This document shows positions 46,844 through 57,025 of a DNA stretch of 64,000 nucleotides, piece by piece (positions within the stretch are counted from its first letter, which is position 1; every line of letters starts with the position of its first letter). The notes below the pieces were generated by a model, which was given only the letters and a program-made list of their open reading frames with translations, searched no databases and had not been told where the DNA came from. A program made the translations under genes and the position numbers. The stretch is from contig NC_084802.1 of NCBI RefSeq assembly GCF_963169125.1, positions 32,456,107 through 32,520,106 on the forward strand, read 5' to 3'. Source of the stretch: Humulus lupulus. Its lineage: Eukaryota > Streptophyta > Magnoliopsida > Rosales > Cannabaceae.

Positions 46844-46848
46844 ATAAC
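46844..46848 (+). repeat. Target-site duplication ATAAC (right copy)
   Basis: Pairs with 43224-43228, one mismatch. Confidence 0.75.
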
Positions 46849-47396
46849 CACTCCAAAGCCAACCATATTAGTTGGTGCCGAAATAGTTGCATCCACAAAA
46901 AGAGCAAGATCATGTATTTCCATTTCTTCCCTCCTTTGATTTAAAGATATCCCTCTTCTGGGCACTTGATCATTTTGAATTAGTGCATTTCTCATAGATT
47001 CACAATAAAAGGATAGCCAAATCAACACTTGCTGTGGTGTTCTTGCTTGTTGATTATGGGTTTTCTTCTTTCAAACCAAACAATCCAAGCCACAATTAGC
47101 ATCTTTCCAAAGGAATATTTTTCTAAAATTTCATAAGCATATAATAAAACACATTTGAATGATATATCTTCTTTTTTATTTAAGAGGAAAGTCCAAAAGC
47201 TTCCATATATCTTGTGAGAAAGGGCACCAGAAAACTACATGTGCATTAGAGTCTTCCCCATAGCCACATAAAAGACAATTGCTATGGGAAGATATATTTT
47301 GACGATAAAGTCCACTAAGTGTAGGTAAAATCTCATGATAACCTCTCCATTCGAAATGTAATATTTTCCTTCGTGTTGACTGAGGTTTTAGCCAAC

Positions 47397-48173
47397 TGAT
47401 GCGGAGTCAAATAATTAATTAGAGAGCCTTCAGTTTAGACAATCAAGCCAAGAACCTAGCAATGATGAGCAATAAATAATAAAGAACACCATAATTATAG
47501 AGGTTCGGCCTCAAGAAATGGTAATGACCTACTTCCTCTTAGATTTGTATTGGTCTTCAAGGTTTACGCAAGATAACCGGTGAATAAGGTAGGTTTCTAA
47601 GTGTAAATAACAATATAGAATAACATAATTTCCGCTAAGTACCAAGACATGCTGCTCGACATGTTTCTGGTACTGGTCAGTAAGCTATTTTTTGTGAACC
47701 CCCTCCACTGTGGTGGAGAGTTTACATTTATAATGTCCCTCTCACCCGAGGTTTATGCCTAAGCATAACTGATAGGGAAGAATCCCTATACTCTCGCAAG
47801 TGGTTGCTGCCCTATCCTTTAGTTGCCTTGACCGAGTTTTCTGGGCTATTAAACGCTCTTTGCGGATGGTTGGGCGATTCCTGCAGAGAGCTAATGATGA
47901 GTGTAACTACTTTCAGCTGACAGGTATATCTATCCATCATACTGACCAGCAGGCATGCTGGTGGTCCTGCCGAGCAGTATTAAAAATACTTCCCCTCAAA
48001 CCTGGGAAAGGTGTAAATATTTACTATTTGTAAACTGCTTACCCCATCGAGCCGTATACCCTACAGGTATACACTAACCGACATGTCGGGGGGGGGGGGG
48101 GGGGGGGCTGCTCAGCCTACTCCACGTGTCCAATTTCGGTGCCACGTCTGACATGTCAATTTTTGGGATAACA
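47397..48173 (-). repeat. Tat 3' LTR (about 777 bp)
   Basis: On the minus strand begins TGTTATCCCAAAAATTGAC directly after a polypurine tract, so the start at 48173 is firm. The end, CCGCATCA at 47397, is where LINE homology begins and is less certain. It contains a 20-base G run on the plus strand. Confidence 0.75.
48088..48107. repeat. Poly-G run, 20 bases
   Basis: Uninterrupted G run on the plus strand inside the Tat LTR. Its length may be unreliable in any assembly. Confidence 0.9.
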
Positions 48174-48188
48174 TTTTCCCCCAAAGTT
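48174..48188 (-). other. Tat polypurine tract
   Basis: On the minus strand aactttgggggaaaa, abutting the LTR start. Confidence 0.85.
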
Positions 48189-48293
48189 TGCAATGGTGTA
48201 AAGGCAGCATGAAAACTTTTCTTCTGGGGACCATACCATCCAACCTGGTCAGGGGTACACGCCCCTTGCTACGTGGCATAACCCCTGGTGTAG

Positions 48294-48298
48294 TTAAT
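48294..48298 (+). repeat. Target-site duplication TTAAT (left copy)
   Basis: Exact match to 48665-48669. Confidence 0.85.
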
Positions 48299-48664
48299 TA
48301 TGACAGTAAGAATCTCGTGATCCGCACGGAGAAAGACTGGGTAAAAAGTTGTGCAATCCCACATCGCCTGGGGAAGGTCAAGTGTGATGATTCTAAGACT
48401 ATGTAAGTATGGGACTACACAGTTGAAGAGGGCTTAAATGGATTGATGGGTACTACCTATGCCAACAAGATGCATCTTCCTTTCGCTAGCTCATCACTTG
48501 AGAACTCCAAAGTTAAGCGTGCTTGCCCTGGAGTAGTCTCATGATGGGTGACCTCCTGCCCAAGAAACGTGTGAGTGAGGACAAAGCATGTTGGAACTAT
48601 TGGTGTTGGTTTGCAGGGCTAGTTGTCATTCCAGGAAGCAGCCATAGTGACATGGGGCGTTACA
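48299..48664 (+). mobile_element. Cassandra-type solo LTR (366 bp) carrying 5S rRNA-like sequence
   Basis: Ends ATGGGGCGTTACA. It starts TATGACAGTAAG, where TG would be expected, so the first dinucleotide is probably mutated. Exact TTAAT duplications flank it. It includes the cccacatcgcctgggg motif I associate with Cassandra LTRs and a 5S rRNA-like segment in its second half. No primer-binding site follows, so only a solo LTR remains. It is inserted in the Tat element between the 3' LTR and the antisense gene. Confidence 0.88.
48469..48580 (+). other. 5S rRNA-derived segment of the Cassandra LTR
   Basis: Matches plant 5S rRNA over gaactccaaagttaagcgtg (48502-48521) and gatgggtgacctcctg (48543-48558). 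These cover the internal polymerase III promoter, with an A-box-like agttaagcgtgc at 48511-48522 and the box C region. The first 30 bases are diverged. It is not a functional 5S gene. Confidence 0.88.
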
Positions 48665-48669
48665 TTAAT
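48665..48669 (+). repeat. Target-site duplication TTAAT (right copy)
   Basis: Matches 48294-48298. Confidence 0.85.
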
Positions 48670-49344
48670 AGCCATTGTATTTCTAAGAAATGACTTTAAG
48701 TTTTTCCCGCCTCTTTTTGGAACCATAAAGTGCCATAATGGTCCCCCACATATTGTATCGTGCAGTTACCAAAAAGTGGCTGACATACTCGATGGCTGAG
48801 GCGAAGTGATTGGATAGGAGCATCCGTCGACAAAAGGATCTTCCTACTGATGTGTCTGAGGAGGCATGCCTGCAGCAGTTGAAGAGACGACTCATCAATG
48901 CTGCGTGAGGAGAAAAGGTGATGCACATGGATAATATTCTTGATAAATCCCTAGACTTCTTGAATGCATGTTGCTTGAATATATGAATAGATGACTATTT
49001 TGAGTGGCCCTTGGTCTGGGTATCCTATTTGAACCTCTGATTTTGTAAAACCAAGTTTTAACGTCCCATTTCTGTTGATTTACGTTCGGTGTTCTTAAAG
49101 AACACCAAGAACAACTCTTGAGAAACCTTCACTTTCTAGGTTTTACTTGCTTTTGATCTTTTTTGCTTGCTATTCGGTATGTCGTACCTTGTTTGTTCTG
49201 GACTGGTTGGTATAGTCTATGACATCCCTACCGACCAGTACAGTTCGGTGCTCCCGCCTCACCTTTCCCCTTTTTCTTGTGTGCACAGATTGTTGGGGAA
49301 GGTGATCACTGAACTGATTTGTAACTCATCATTTGGAAATAATA
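48670..49344 (+). promoter_or_regulatory. Leader or promoter region of the Tat antisense gene
   Basis: Non-coding stretch upstream of the antisense ORF. If the antisense gene is transcribed, its promoter should lie here or in the LTR. No clear TATA box was identified. The Cassandra insertion at its left may have separated it from upstream signals. Confidence 0.4.
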
Positions 49345-51852
49345 ATGGCACGCATAAAAAAAATCGTGGTGCGAAAGAGGAAGATCCCCATGTGGCATGT
49401 CGTGCCACCGCTGGGGATGCGTAGGAGGCCCCACCCCCTGAGGAAGAGTTGAGCATCTCAGGGCAGGAAGGGGAGACTGGAATAAACTATGCCACGAAGA
49501 TCTATACTGAGGCCATTCTCAATCCCTCATCAGAGACAGAGGAGGCCCCTCTGTACGTAACTTCTACCAGCACCATTTCTAACAAACAGTTACAGAACAT
49601 CAAAGAGCATTTCAAGCTCGAAGATGTTTCAATCCTCAAACCTATTGCCTCACAAATTGCCAAGCACCCCGGGGCCCAATTCTGCGCCTGGAGCAGATTT
49701 CACATTAGCGCTGGCGCCACCCTTCCACTTCTGCCATACTTCCGTAGTGTGGCAGATTATTTTGGGCTTTGCCCCACCCAGATCAATCATTAGGGCATCA
49801 TGTTCCTCTCGGCACTTTATGTTTTGTACAAATCCTTAAACTAGCCAGTGTCGACTGCACACGAAATAAATTATCTTTTTGACCTCAAATCTAGCCCTCG
49901 ACAAGGCAGGTCGGGGTAGTTTTACTTTAGCCACCGAGACTCTAACATTTATTTAGCGAATATTGAAATCTCTAAGGTTGGGGAGTATGCCAGCCAATAC
50001 TTTGTTACAACACATATTGATGCTAATCACCTATCCTTTCGTCGAAACAACCTCTTCAGCTAGCCGGCCCCCCACCAGGGAGATGGAGAGATGGGTCAGG
50101 GAACTGGCTGCCATGGACCCTAGCCGCGAAGATTTGGTGGCCTTGATCACCGTAAAAAGACTTGCATCTGCCGGGTTCTACCCTAATCCAAGGACAAGGG
50201 CCAAGGGTGCCACCCCCACCAGGCAGTCGCCTAGGAAACCCTTGTCCAGCAATAGGTCGCCCAGTCCACCACCCAGTAAAAAGCAAACCAAACCATCAAT
50301 TCTTCCATCCAGACACCGCGTGGCCCACCGAACAAGGAGTTCAACTGAATTTATTTTCAGGGAGCCTGATAAGCATGGTGCTCCCAAACTTGTCGCTGTC
50401 CCCTAGCCTGGAAAGGGAAAGTAGGCTGCAGTAGAACATATAGGTTCAAACTCATCAGGCAGTGATGGGGATCTTCTGCCTGAGGCAGCAGACTATTCGG
50501 GGGAGCTGAAGAGGGTGATTTGACTCTCTTTTCACAACTTGTTTTTACTTTTTCTTAATTATGATTTTTTGCTTGCTCTGACCCTGCTAGACACCTTTAC
50601 TAGTATTTTGCTTTTATTTTGTACATATGTCGTCTGTATTTTTTAAGAAGTTTTCCCAAAAGCACACGAGCGATTCCAGCAGTGAGGTTCCCTCAGCCAA
50701 GCATCAGAAAGCTGACTCTCTTGTCAAAGCTATCGAGCAGGTCGATAAGAATCCTGATAAGACTCCCTCTCGAAAAAAGGCGCATACACCGTTGCGCAAA
50801 TCTGGCAAGAGCAGAGGACTCCATGCTGAGGAGGTTATCCGTACGACCACTGCACCAGAGCTAGCCACCCTGAGCAGAGCCCAAGAAGGCATTTTTGAGG
50901 ACCCTACTAAGGAGGTCCATGGGCCTTTGAAGAAAGCCATGGCCATCCAGCAAGGACATATCAAAAGGGTGTCCTCCTCCCAAGCTAAATTCAAGGATAC
51001 CCTCGGTACCAAATCTCTGGAGTACATCACTAGTACCGGTCTCCAGGATGTTGCTAGGGTAAATACTTGATCTGCTCGGTGTTTAACTAATACTTCTTCT
51101 TTGTTATTTGTTCTAAAATCCTTCATTTTGTACTGCAGGGTATGCTGGCTCTCAGCTACGCTCATCACTGAGCTAAGGGGGTGAGCAATCATCTGGTTGA
51201 CTTGGTGAAAGAATCCAAGGACAAATCCTCCCAAGTTGCCTAGCTGACCGAGAATATCTGAAATCTTTAGAAGACCTTCGAGCAGATTTCCAAAGAAAAT
51301 GAGGGGCTCAAGAATGCTGCCGAGTAGAGGAATCTTGACGTCAATCGACTGGAGAGAAGGGTAGAGGAACTAAAGGACATTGCCATGAGAAATGCTGCCG
51401 AGGGGAGAGCTGTGCAAGAAGAGAGGGATGAACTAGCAAAGGTCCTTGATGAAGAGAAAGCTGGCAGGGTTGTTGATGCTGCGGCCTACAAGGCTTTTGG
51501 CATGAGCACTTTCTATGACTTTTGGGTGCACAATAAAGTGGTGGACTACAGCTATCTGGGGGAGGCTTTCGATGAGCTTATGAAATATTGTACTAAGCGA
51601 AAACAAGTCGAGGCCCAGACTGTATCCACTAAATAGGTTCCAGTTGTCCAGGATCCTACTTTCTTTGTTGCCAAACAAGATAACACTTCTGTTCCTGAGG
51701 ATTATACTCTGCCCTCCGGTCTGAATGCTTCAGCTGACATTTCTGTCCCTGCCAACTAGCCTCAAGACTTGCTTGCCACCTAACCTCAAGACCAACCAAC
51801 CAATCAGCCTCAAGGCCAACCAACCAACCCGCCTCAAGACCCTTGAAACAAT
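49345..51852 (+). pseudogene. Tat antisense ORF (putative gypsy-type transposon domain, coiled-coil C-terminus)
   Basis: Extra gene on the strand opposite to pol, as in several Tat-lineage elements. Its function is unknown. The N-terminal part (SNKQLQNIKEHFKLEDVSIL, GATLPLLPYFRSVADYFGL, then NYLFDLKSSPRQG, FYFSHRDSNIYLANIEI) resembles the family called putative gypsy type transposon domain. A Ser/Pro/Lys-rich linker follows (50.1-50.4 kb). Next is a second segment, MSSVFFKKFSQKHTSDSSSE (50627-51058), and then a Glu/Lys-rich coiled coil (ENEGLKNAAE, RLERRVEELKDIAMRNAAEG). The end has PQDQPTNQPQGQPTN repeats. Stops at 49422-49424, 49794 and elsewhere, and frameshifts, make it a pseudogene. Confidence 0.75.
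51059..51138 (+). other. Probable intron in the Tat antisense gene
   Basis: 80-bp T-rich stretch starting gtaaatac and ending tactgcag. Removing it joins LQDVAR to GMLALSYAHH in phase 0. Another AT-rich gap at about 50520-50626 may be a second intron, but I cannot place its borders. Confidence 0.6.
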
Positions 51853-52700
51853 TAATATTTTTATCTTTTATTTTATTTTTGCAAAGACAAAAAATGGCTG
51901 AGTCAAGCAGCCTTTAATCTCAAGCAATCTTAACACTTTGGTAAAAACAACATGGTTGAGCCGAGCAGCCTTTAATCTCGAGCAATCTTAACACTTTCTA
52001 TAAAATGTTTCTCGTTTTAACTGTATATCTGCTCGTACCTTATTTTTTCTTACTACTCGGCGTATACTGTTTTTTGGAGCTATGCGACTCTGTGAATCGG
52101 AGCTGTTCAATTTTTTTCGAATGGGTTGTAAATAAAAACTGTTCAATCCTATCTACTGCAATTGTTTTATGGCTCTTTTTGTTGCCTGGTATATACCGAG
52201 CAACGCGCAAGCACTTTGACATTAATAAAGATTAACGTTCCTAAGTCCTTTTAATTATGCACTTTTTCTTTTGTTTGTCCTTGTATGACTATGGTGCCCC
52301 CCAAGTGACCGAGCAGGATTCATAACACGTGGTTTATCCTCTTGGTCACTTACTAATTGACCAGAGTTGCTTGTAATAACCTGTCCGGGACCATTTGGGT
52401 TTGCCAAAACCTAAAAAGGTTTCATACACTGTCGACAATCTGTGACATAAATCACTATTTAGCAATGTAATCATTATAAAGTAATGCTTGTAAAAATGGA
52501 CAAAAATCGTGTCTTATTGATTAAAAATTAACCATACAAGCTGCGTCGCTACACTGTAGCTTACATTCATAAATATTAATTATTACAATGAATGGGAAAA
52601 TTGTGCCTGTGTATAATTAATAAAGCTAGCTTTGGCTGGTCGGTGGTAGGGGAAATCCGTGCCTGTACCAGCCAGTCAACGATCACTTAAAACTAATATT
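51853..52700. other. Tat non-coding spacer between antisense gene and integrase
   Basis: No reading frame with family support. It holds a direct repeat of about 52 bp: ggctgagtcaagcagccttt at 51896 and ggttgagccgagcagccttt at 51953, each followed by aatct and agcaatcttaacacttt. A ggctggtcggtgg / ccagccagtca dyad lies near 52.64 kb. Confidence 0.6.
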
Positions 52701-53800
52701 TATTGGTAGTACTTCCTTGGGTGTTCCCCATTCCAATAATGGGGGACAAGCACTAACTGGAGATCCTGGTCATACTGTGCTAGCTTTTACGTGCCGGATG
52801 TACTATCTCCGTAACCTGGTAAGGACTTTCTCAGCTTGGACCTAGTACTCCCGCCGAAGCATCTCGATTTTTTGGGAATACTCTTCGTAGGACTAAATCA
52901 CCCACGTCGAATGTTCATTCCTTAACTCTGGAATTGAAGTACCGAGCAACTTTTTGCTGGTGGGCAGTCAGGCGTATGTTGGGCTTTTTGCGTCTTTCTT
53001 CAATCTGGTCTAAGGACTCGACCAACAGTTGGTGGTTACAATCTTGGTTGTACGATGTACGCCGGTGAGATGGTGGAGTCACCTCAACTGGCAGCATTGC
53101 TTGATAGCCATACGTGAGTGCAAATGGGGTATCACCAGTAGTTGTTCGCTCAGTAGTCTTGTATGACCAGAGTACCTCAAGCAATCTCTCATGCCAGTTT
53201 CATTTATCCTCTTCTAGACGCTTCTTTAGAGTGTCTTTGAGAGTTTTGTTAATAGCTTCTACCTACCCATTTGCTTGAGGGTGTGAGACTGCTGAGAAGC
53301 TTTTTGTGATGTCATGCTTGGCACAGAAATCAATGAATAGTTGGCTGTCAAATTACGTATCGTTGTCAGACACTATCTTCTGGGGTAGACCAAATCTGTA
53401 GATTATATTCTTCACCACAAAGTCCAGTACTTTTTTGGAAGTGATGGTTTCCAGTGGCTCGGCTTCCGTCCACTTGGTGAAGCAATCAACTTCCACCACT
53501 GTATACTGTACTCCCCCATTTCCCTTTGGTAACTGACCAATAAGGTTAATTCCCTAAATGGTGAAGGGCCATGGACTTTGCATTTGAGTAAGCTCGTTTG
53601 GGGCTGCCCGGGGGGTTTTGGAAAATCTCTGGCACTTGTCACATCTTCGAAGATATGCAAAGACATCTTCGTTCATAGTTGGCTAGAAGTAGCTTTGCCT
53701 TAAAATCTTCTTAGACAGACTTTTCCCCCCTGCATGGTTCCCACAGAAACCCTCATGCACCTCCTCTAGCAGCTATACTGACTCTGTTTGGTTGACACAC
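52700..53800 (-). pseudogene. Tat integrase
   Basis: Reads leftwards from NYYWPTMNEDVFAYLRRCDK and QRFSKTPRAAPNELTQM. The core follows (PKGNGGVQYTVVEVDCFTKW, FGLPQKIVSDNDT, SAVSHPQANG), then LLEVLWSYKTTERTTTGDTP and the C-terminal FDVGDLVLRRVFP. Stops at several Gln/Trp positions (PFTI*GINL, NDT*FDSQ, ANG*VEAIN) and frame changes make it inactive. Confidence 0.9.
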
Positions 53801-54470
53801 CTAAGTAATGGCATGGAAAACCCCCTTCTGTACATAACCCCATCCAAGATTAGGTATTGAGTAGCTTTCCTCATCAGTTTCCTGGATTCATTGTGACTGT
53901 TAGGCAGGACTCCGTGTTCTAGACGAGTTGCAATCGGGGTCATCCATGATGGAGTGTTGTCTATCAGAAGGACTAGTTCTGGCAGGTTGATACTAGGTTC
54001 GACTAGGTATTCAATAGGAACTAGGTTGGCTTTGTCCACTACAACACAGCTGGCTAGTCTGGCCAATGCATTTTCTGTGGCATTTTGTTCTCTTGGTATC
54101 TGTTGGATGTTATACTTCTTGAGCTAAGCGAGCAAGTCTTTGATCTTATCAAGATAGGCCATCATTTTTTCTCCCCTAGTAGTGTACTCACTGAGGACCT
54201 GATTGACAACAAGCTGCGAATTACTGTATATTTCTAAGAATTCAGCTTTTACCTCCTTAGCACTCGGGCCTGCGAGTAAAGCTTCATACTCCACCTCATT
54301 ATTGGATGCTTTAATTCCAAAATGAAGTGCACAATGGATGTGTTACCCTTCAGGAGTGATTAGCATGAGACCGGCGCAAACAACTGGTCGGTAGATGAGC
54401 CATCGACATGCAACTTCTAGACTTGGGATTCTTCTTCAGAATGAATAGTTTTGGATGCTGGGTGCTCAGT
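53770..54470 (-). pseudogene. Tat second (archaeal-like) RNase H and linker
   Basis: WKLHVDGSSTDQLFAPVS, then [40 protein letters not shown] and IQQIPREQNATENALARLAS. This is the additional RNase H typical of the Tat lineage, placed between the first RNase H and integrase. It is broken by frameshifts near 54.35 kb and a stop in DLLA*LKKYN. Confidence 0.85.
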
Positions 54471-54559
54471 TTTCTGCTCAACACTTGCACTGGGCGATGG
54501 TCTAGACTCCGATGACTGTTTGGCCATGTCTTCATTTGGTTTTGACATACCGGTACATT

Positions 54560-55070
54560 CAACTACAAAATCTGCGAGAGCCTGGCCTTTAATTGTTTTT
54601 TGGGGTTGGTATGTGATTTCATACTACCTGAGGTCTATAGACCACTTGAGTAACCGGCCAGAGGTGTCCAGTTTTTGTAGGACTTGGCGTAATGGTTGGT
54701 CGGTAAGAACCTTTATGGGATGAGCTTAGAAGTATGGGTGAAGTTTTCTGGATGACAAGAGCAGAAAATAAGTTAATTTTTCAATTAGAGGATACCTGCT
54801 CTTGGCTTCGACCAGCCTTTTACTGAAATAGTAGACTGGATGTTGAATCTTGTTTTCTTCTCTGACTAGAACTGCACTGATTGCGTGTTGAGTCACTACT
54901 AGGTATATGCACAACTCTTCACCTTCTAGTGTTTTTGAGAGGATCGGGGGTTGTGCCAGCTTCTGCTTTAGAGATTGGAAGGCTTTTTTGGACTCCTCGG
55001 TCCATTCAAATTTCTTTGTGCCTCTGAGGATATTAAATAACAGAATACACCTATCAGTAGATTTGGACAC
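54560..55070 (-). pseudogene. Tat first RNase H
   Basis: KKFEWTEESKKAFQSLKQKL, HAISAVLVREENKIQHPVYY, FSKRLVEAKSRYPLIEKL, then after a stop HPIKVLTDQPLRQVL and GRLLKWSIDL. Its first catalytic region reads YLVVTQHAISAVL where an Asp-Ala-Ser type motif would be usual in Ty3 RNase H. Decay or natural drift in this lineage could explain that. Confidence 0.88.
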
Positions 55071-55790
55071 GAATCTGCTGCTATGCCTCCTGTTAGGCTC
55101 TGCACGTCCTTGATCTTGGATGGTGAGGGCATGTCCAGCAGTTCCTTTTTCTTCTCGGGGTTTGCTTCAATTCCCCTGGAGTTCATTATGAATCCCAGGA
55201 ATTTTCCCGACCCTACACCAAAAGAGCACTTTAGGGGGTTCAAATTCATTCTATACTACCTCAAGATATTGAAACATTTCTTCAAGTCCTCAGTGTGCCC
55301 CCCATCCTTTTTGGATTTCCCCAACATATCATCCACATAAACTTCCATGTTATTTCCTATGTGGTATTTGAACATACGGTTTACTAACCATTGATATGTG
55401 GCTCCAGCATTTTTCAGGCTAAACGACATAACTTTATAGCAGTACAGCTCCACATCCATGCGGAAGTTGGTGTGCTCCTGGTCAGGTGGATGCATACTTA
55501 TCTGGTTGTACCCCGAGTAGGCATCCATAAAGGTTAAGATCTTGTGGGAGGCTGTAGTGTCCACCAACTGGTTAATTCTTGGAAGTGGGAAGCAGTCATT
55601 TGGGCATGCCTTATTTAAATCTATGAAATCTATGCACACCCTCCACTTGTTATTAGGCTTCGGTACCAATACAGGATTGGACACCCATACTGGGTAGAAG
55701 GCTTCCCTAATGAAATTGTTATTTCGAAGCTTCTTCACCTTCTCCTTCAATGCATTCGCCCTTGTTGGATCTACTAACCTCCTTTTCTAC
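54968..55790 (-). pseudogene. Tat reverse transcriptase
   Basis: From about 55790 leftwards: KVKKLRNNNFIREAFYPVWV, NKWRVCIDFIDLNKACPNDC, LTFMDAYSGYNQISMHPPD, CYKVMSFSLKNAGATYQWLV, then the catalytic MEVYVDDMLGKSKKDGGHTE, then CSFGVGSGKFLGFIMNSRGIE. A stop after FNILR (55256) and a frameshift near 55.0 kb break it. The LKNAGATYQ and YVDDML forms fit the Tat lineage. Confidence 0.92.
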
Positions 55791-56640
55791 TGTACGAGCT
55801 TGAAGTGTTCGGTATCGATGTCGAGGGCGTGGCTTATAATGGTTCGATAGATCCCCACCATATCGTCATGAGACCAGGCGAATCATCTTGGTTGTTCCAT
55901 AGGAACTGGATCAAGGCGGATCTTATGTTCCCGGATAACCCTTTCCCTACCTTGACAACCCTGGTCGGGTGTTTTGGGTCAAGCGGGACTTCTTCTAATT
56001 CTTTGACTGGACCCATCCCTGTATCAATATCCCCAAAACTAGGGTCTATATCCTCCCCCTTGTTTTGGGCTGCATCCTATTTCTAGTGATTGGGCCCTGC
56101 AGGCTGTGCGGTGCAGACTGCCTTCCCTGCCTTTTTTACTGATGAAATATAACATTCTCTGGCCACCAGTTGGTTCCCTTTAAGACATCCTATACCTGCC
56201 TGGGTTGGGAATTTGATGAGCAGATGGAAGACTGAAGTGATTGCTTGGAGGTCATACAAGGCTAGTCGGCCTATCATGGCATTGTACGAAGATGGGATGT
56301 CGATTACTACAAACAAAGCCATTACAGTGTTGCTTGTAGGCACCATCCCCACTGTCAAAGGCAGTCTTATGCTTCCTGCTAGAGTCATTCCATTCCCTAT
56401 AAACCCATACAACAACTGTTCGCATGGTTCCAGATCTCTGATGCTTAAATTCATCCTTTCCAGGGTATTCTTGAACAGGATGTTGGCAGATGACCCATGG
56501 TCAATCATTGTACGGTCCACGATCATATTAGCGATCTGTACTTTTACCACCTAAGGATCATTATGCGGATGATGTACATGACTTGTGTCTTCCTCGCTAA
56601 ATGTGATGGATACTGTCTTTGCTTAAGACATGAAACTATA
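55791..56640 (-). pseudogene. Tat protease and linker
   Basis: SITFSEEDTSHVHHPHNDP at about 56560-56620, then VVKVQIANMIVDRTMIDHGSSANILF (positions about 56473-56550) with a DHGSS form of the catalytic DTGSS/DGGSS site. A conserved linker MGPVKELEEVPLDPKHPTRV and VGKGLSGNIRSALIQFL follows. A stop after PLVV-type Leu (NDP*VVK) and a frameshift near 55.87 kb interrupt it. Homology ends near 56640, where the element is truncated. Confidence 0.88.
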
Positions 56641-57025
56641 GGGTGGCGCGTCGAAGACTAGGGTGCGCATGTGTATAGACTAAAAATGATGGTTGTCGTG
56701 CTTCATGGTGGATGAAGGGATAAGAACACAAATGTTTTACACGGGGCGTTAGATTGACGGTAATGCTAGATAACCATGGTTAGGGTGCGGCGATGACACC
56801 TATGGAATAGTAGTGCGTGCACTAGTATAAAGAATTAGAGTGTTTGATCACCCATAGAGGGATAACCATGAGACTAAAGCAGAAGTGGGAATTAATTGGT
56901 GATTCACATTGCAAATCCTTGATTTCATAGAGAAAAATTAACATGGAAGCTGGCATCTTGAGTTGGAAAGGTCTGCGCCAGTTGGATAAGTCACCACAAA
57001 TTACTGTGAAGTCAGGCGAGGTAAC
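56641..57025. other. Unassigned stretch right of the Tat truncation
   Basis: No reading frame with family support. It probably belongs to the decayed gypsy element to the right and runs into the first tandem copy with gaggtaac. Confidence 0.4.

Larger units (their letters stand above)
42675..47396 (-). mobile_element. LINE 3' half (interrupted by a solo LTR at 43229-46843)
   Basis: Minus-strand non-LTR element remnant holding the zinc-finger (zf-RVT) and RNase H (RVT_3-like) domains. Its 3' end is marked by a 12-base T run on the plus strand (42675-42686), which is the poly(A) tail. The right end is cut at about 47396 by the Tat LTR, so endonuclease and RT are missing. Confidence 0.85.
42688..47396 (-). 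pseudogene. LINE ORF2 C-terminus: zf-RVT and RNase H
   Basis: From 47396 leftwards: KILHFEWRGYHEILPTLSGL, then NCLLCGYGEDSNAHVVFWCP and DIWKLLDF (zf-RVT). Next comes an RNase H start LALFVDATIS and NMVGFGVVI. The solo LTR interrupts exactly here. After it, VALAKPLQG, SAFQAEAQALL and YVIRNFNVTAHGFAKHA are readable in scattered frames with many stops. The RNase H helps remove the RNA template. This copy is inactive. Confidence 0.85.
47397..56640 (-). mobile_element. Tat-lineage Ty3/gypsy element (Retand/Ogre relatives), 5'-truncated
   Basis: In minus order: protease, RT, RNase H, a second archaeal-like RNase H and integrase (56640-52700), an antisense gene region (51852-49345), a polypurine tract and a 3' LTR (48173-47397). 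Two RNase H domains and an antisense ORF between pol and the 3' LTR are Tat-lineage traits. Gag, primer-binding site and 5' LTR are absent to the right of about 56640. Confidence 0.88.

Noticed and set aside
48088..48107. G-quadruplex or telomere-like signal
   Set aside because: A single homopolymer in an LTR, with no grouped G-runs and no telomere unit. Length may be a sequencing artefact.
48469..48580. Functional 5S rRNA gene
   Set aside because: Only the promoter-proximal and box C segments match well. It ends in an LTR terminus and is flanked by a target duplication, so it is part of a Cassandra LTR.
50704..51234. 176-codon minus-strand ORF in sense with Tat pol
   Set aside because: The opposite strand holds the antisense gene with recognisable coiled coil and splice sites. 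This frame shows no motif and crosses the intron.
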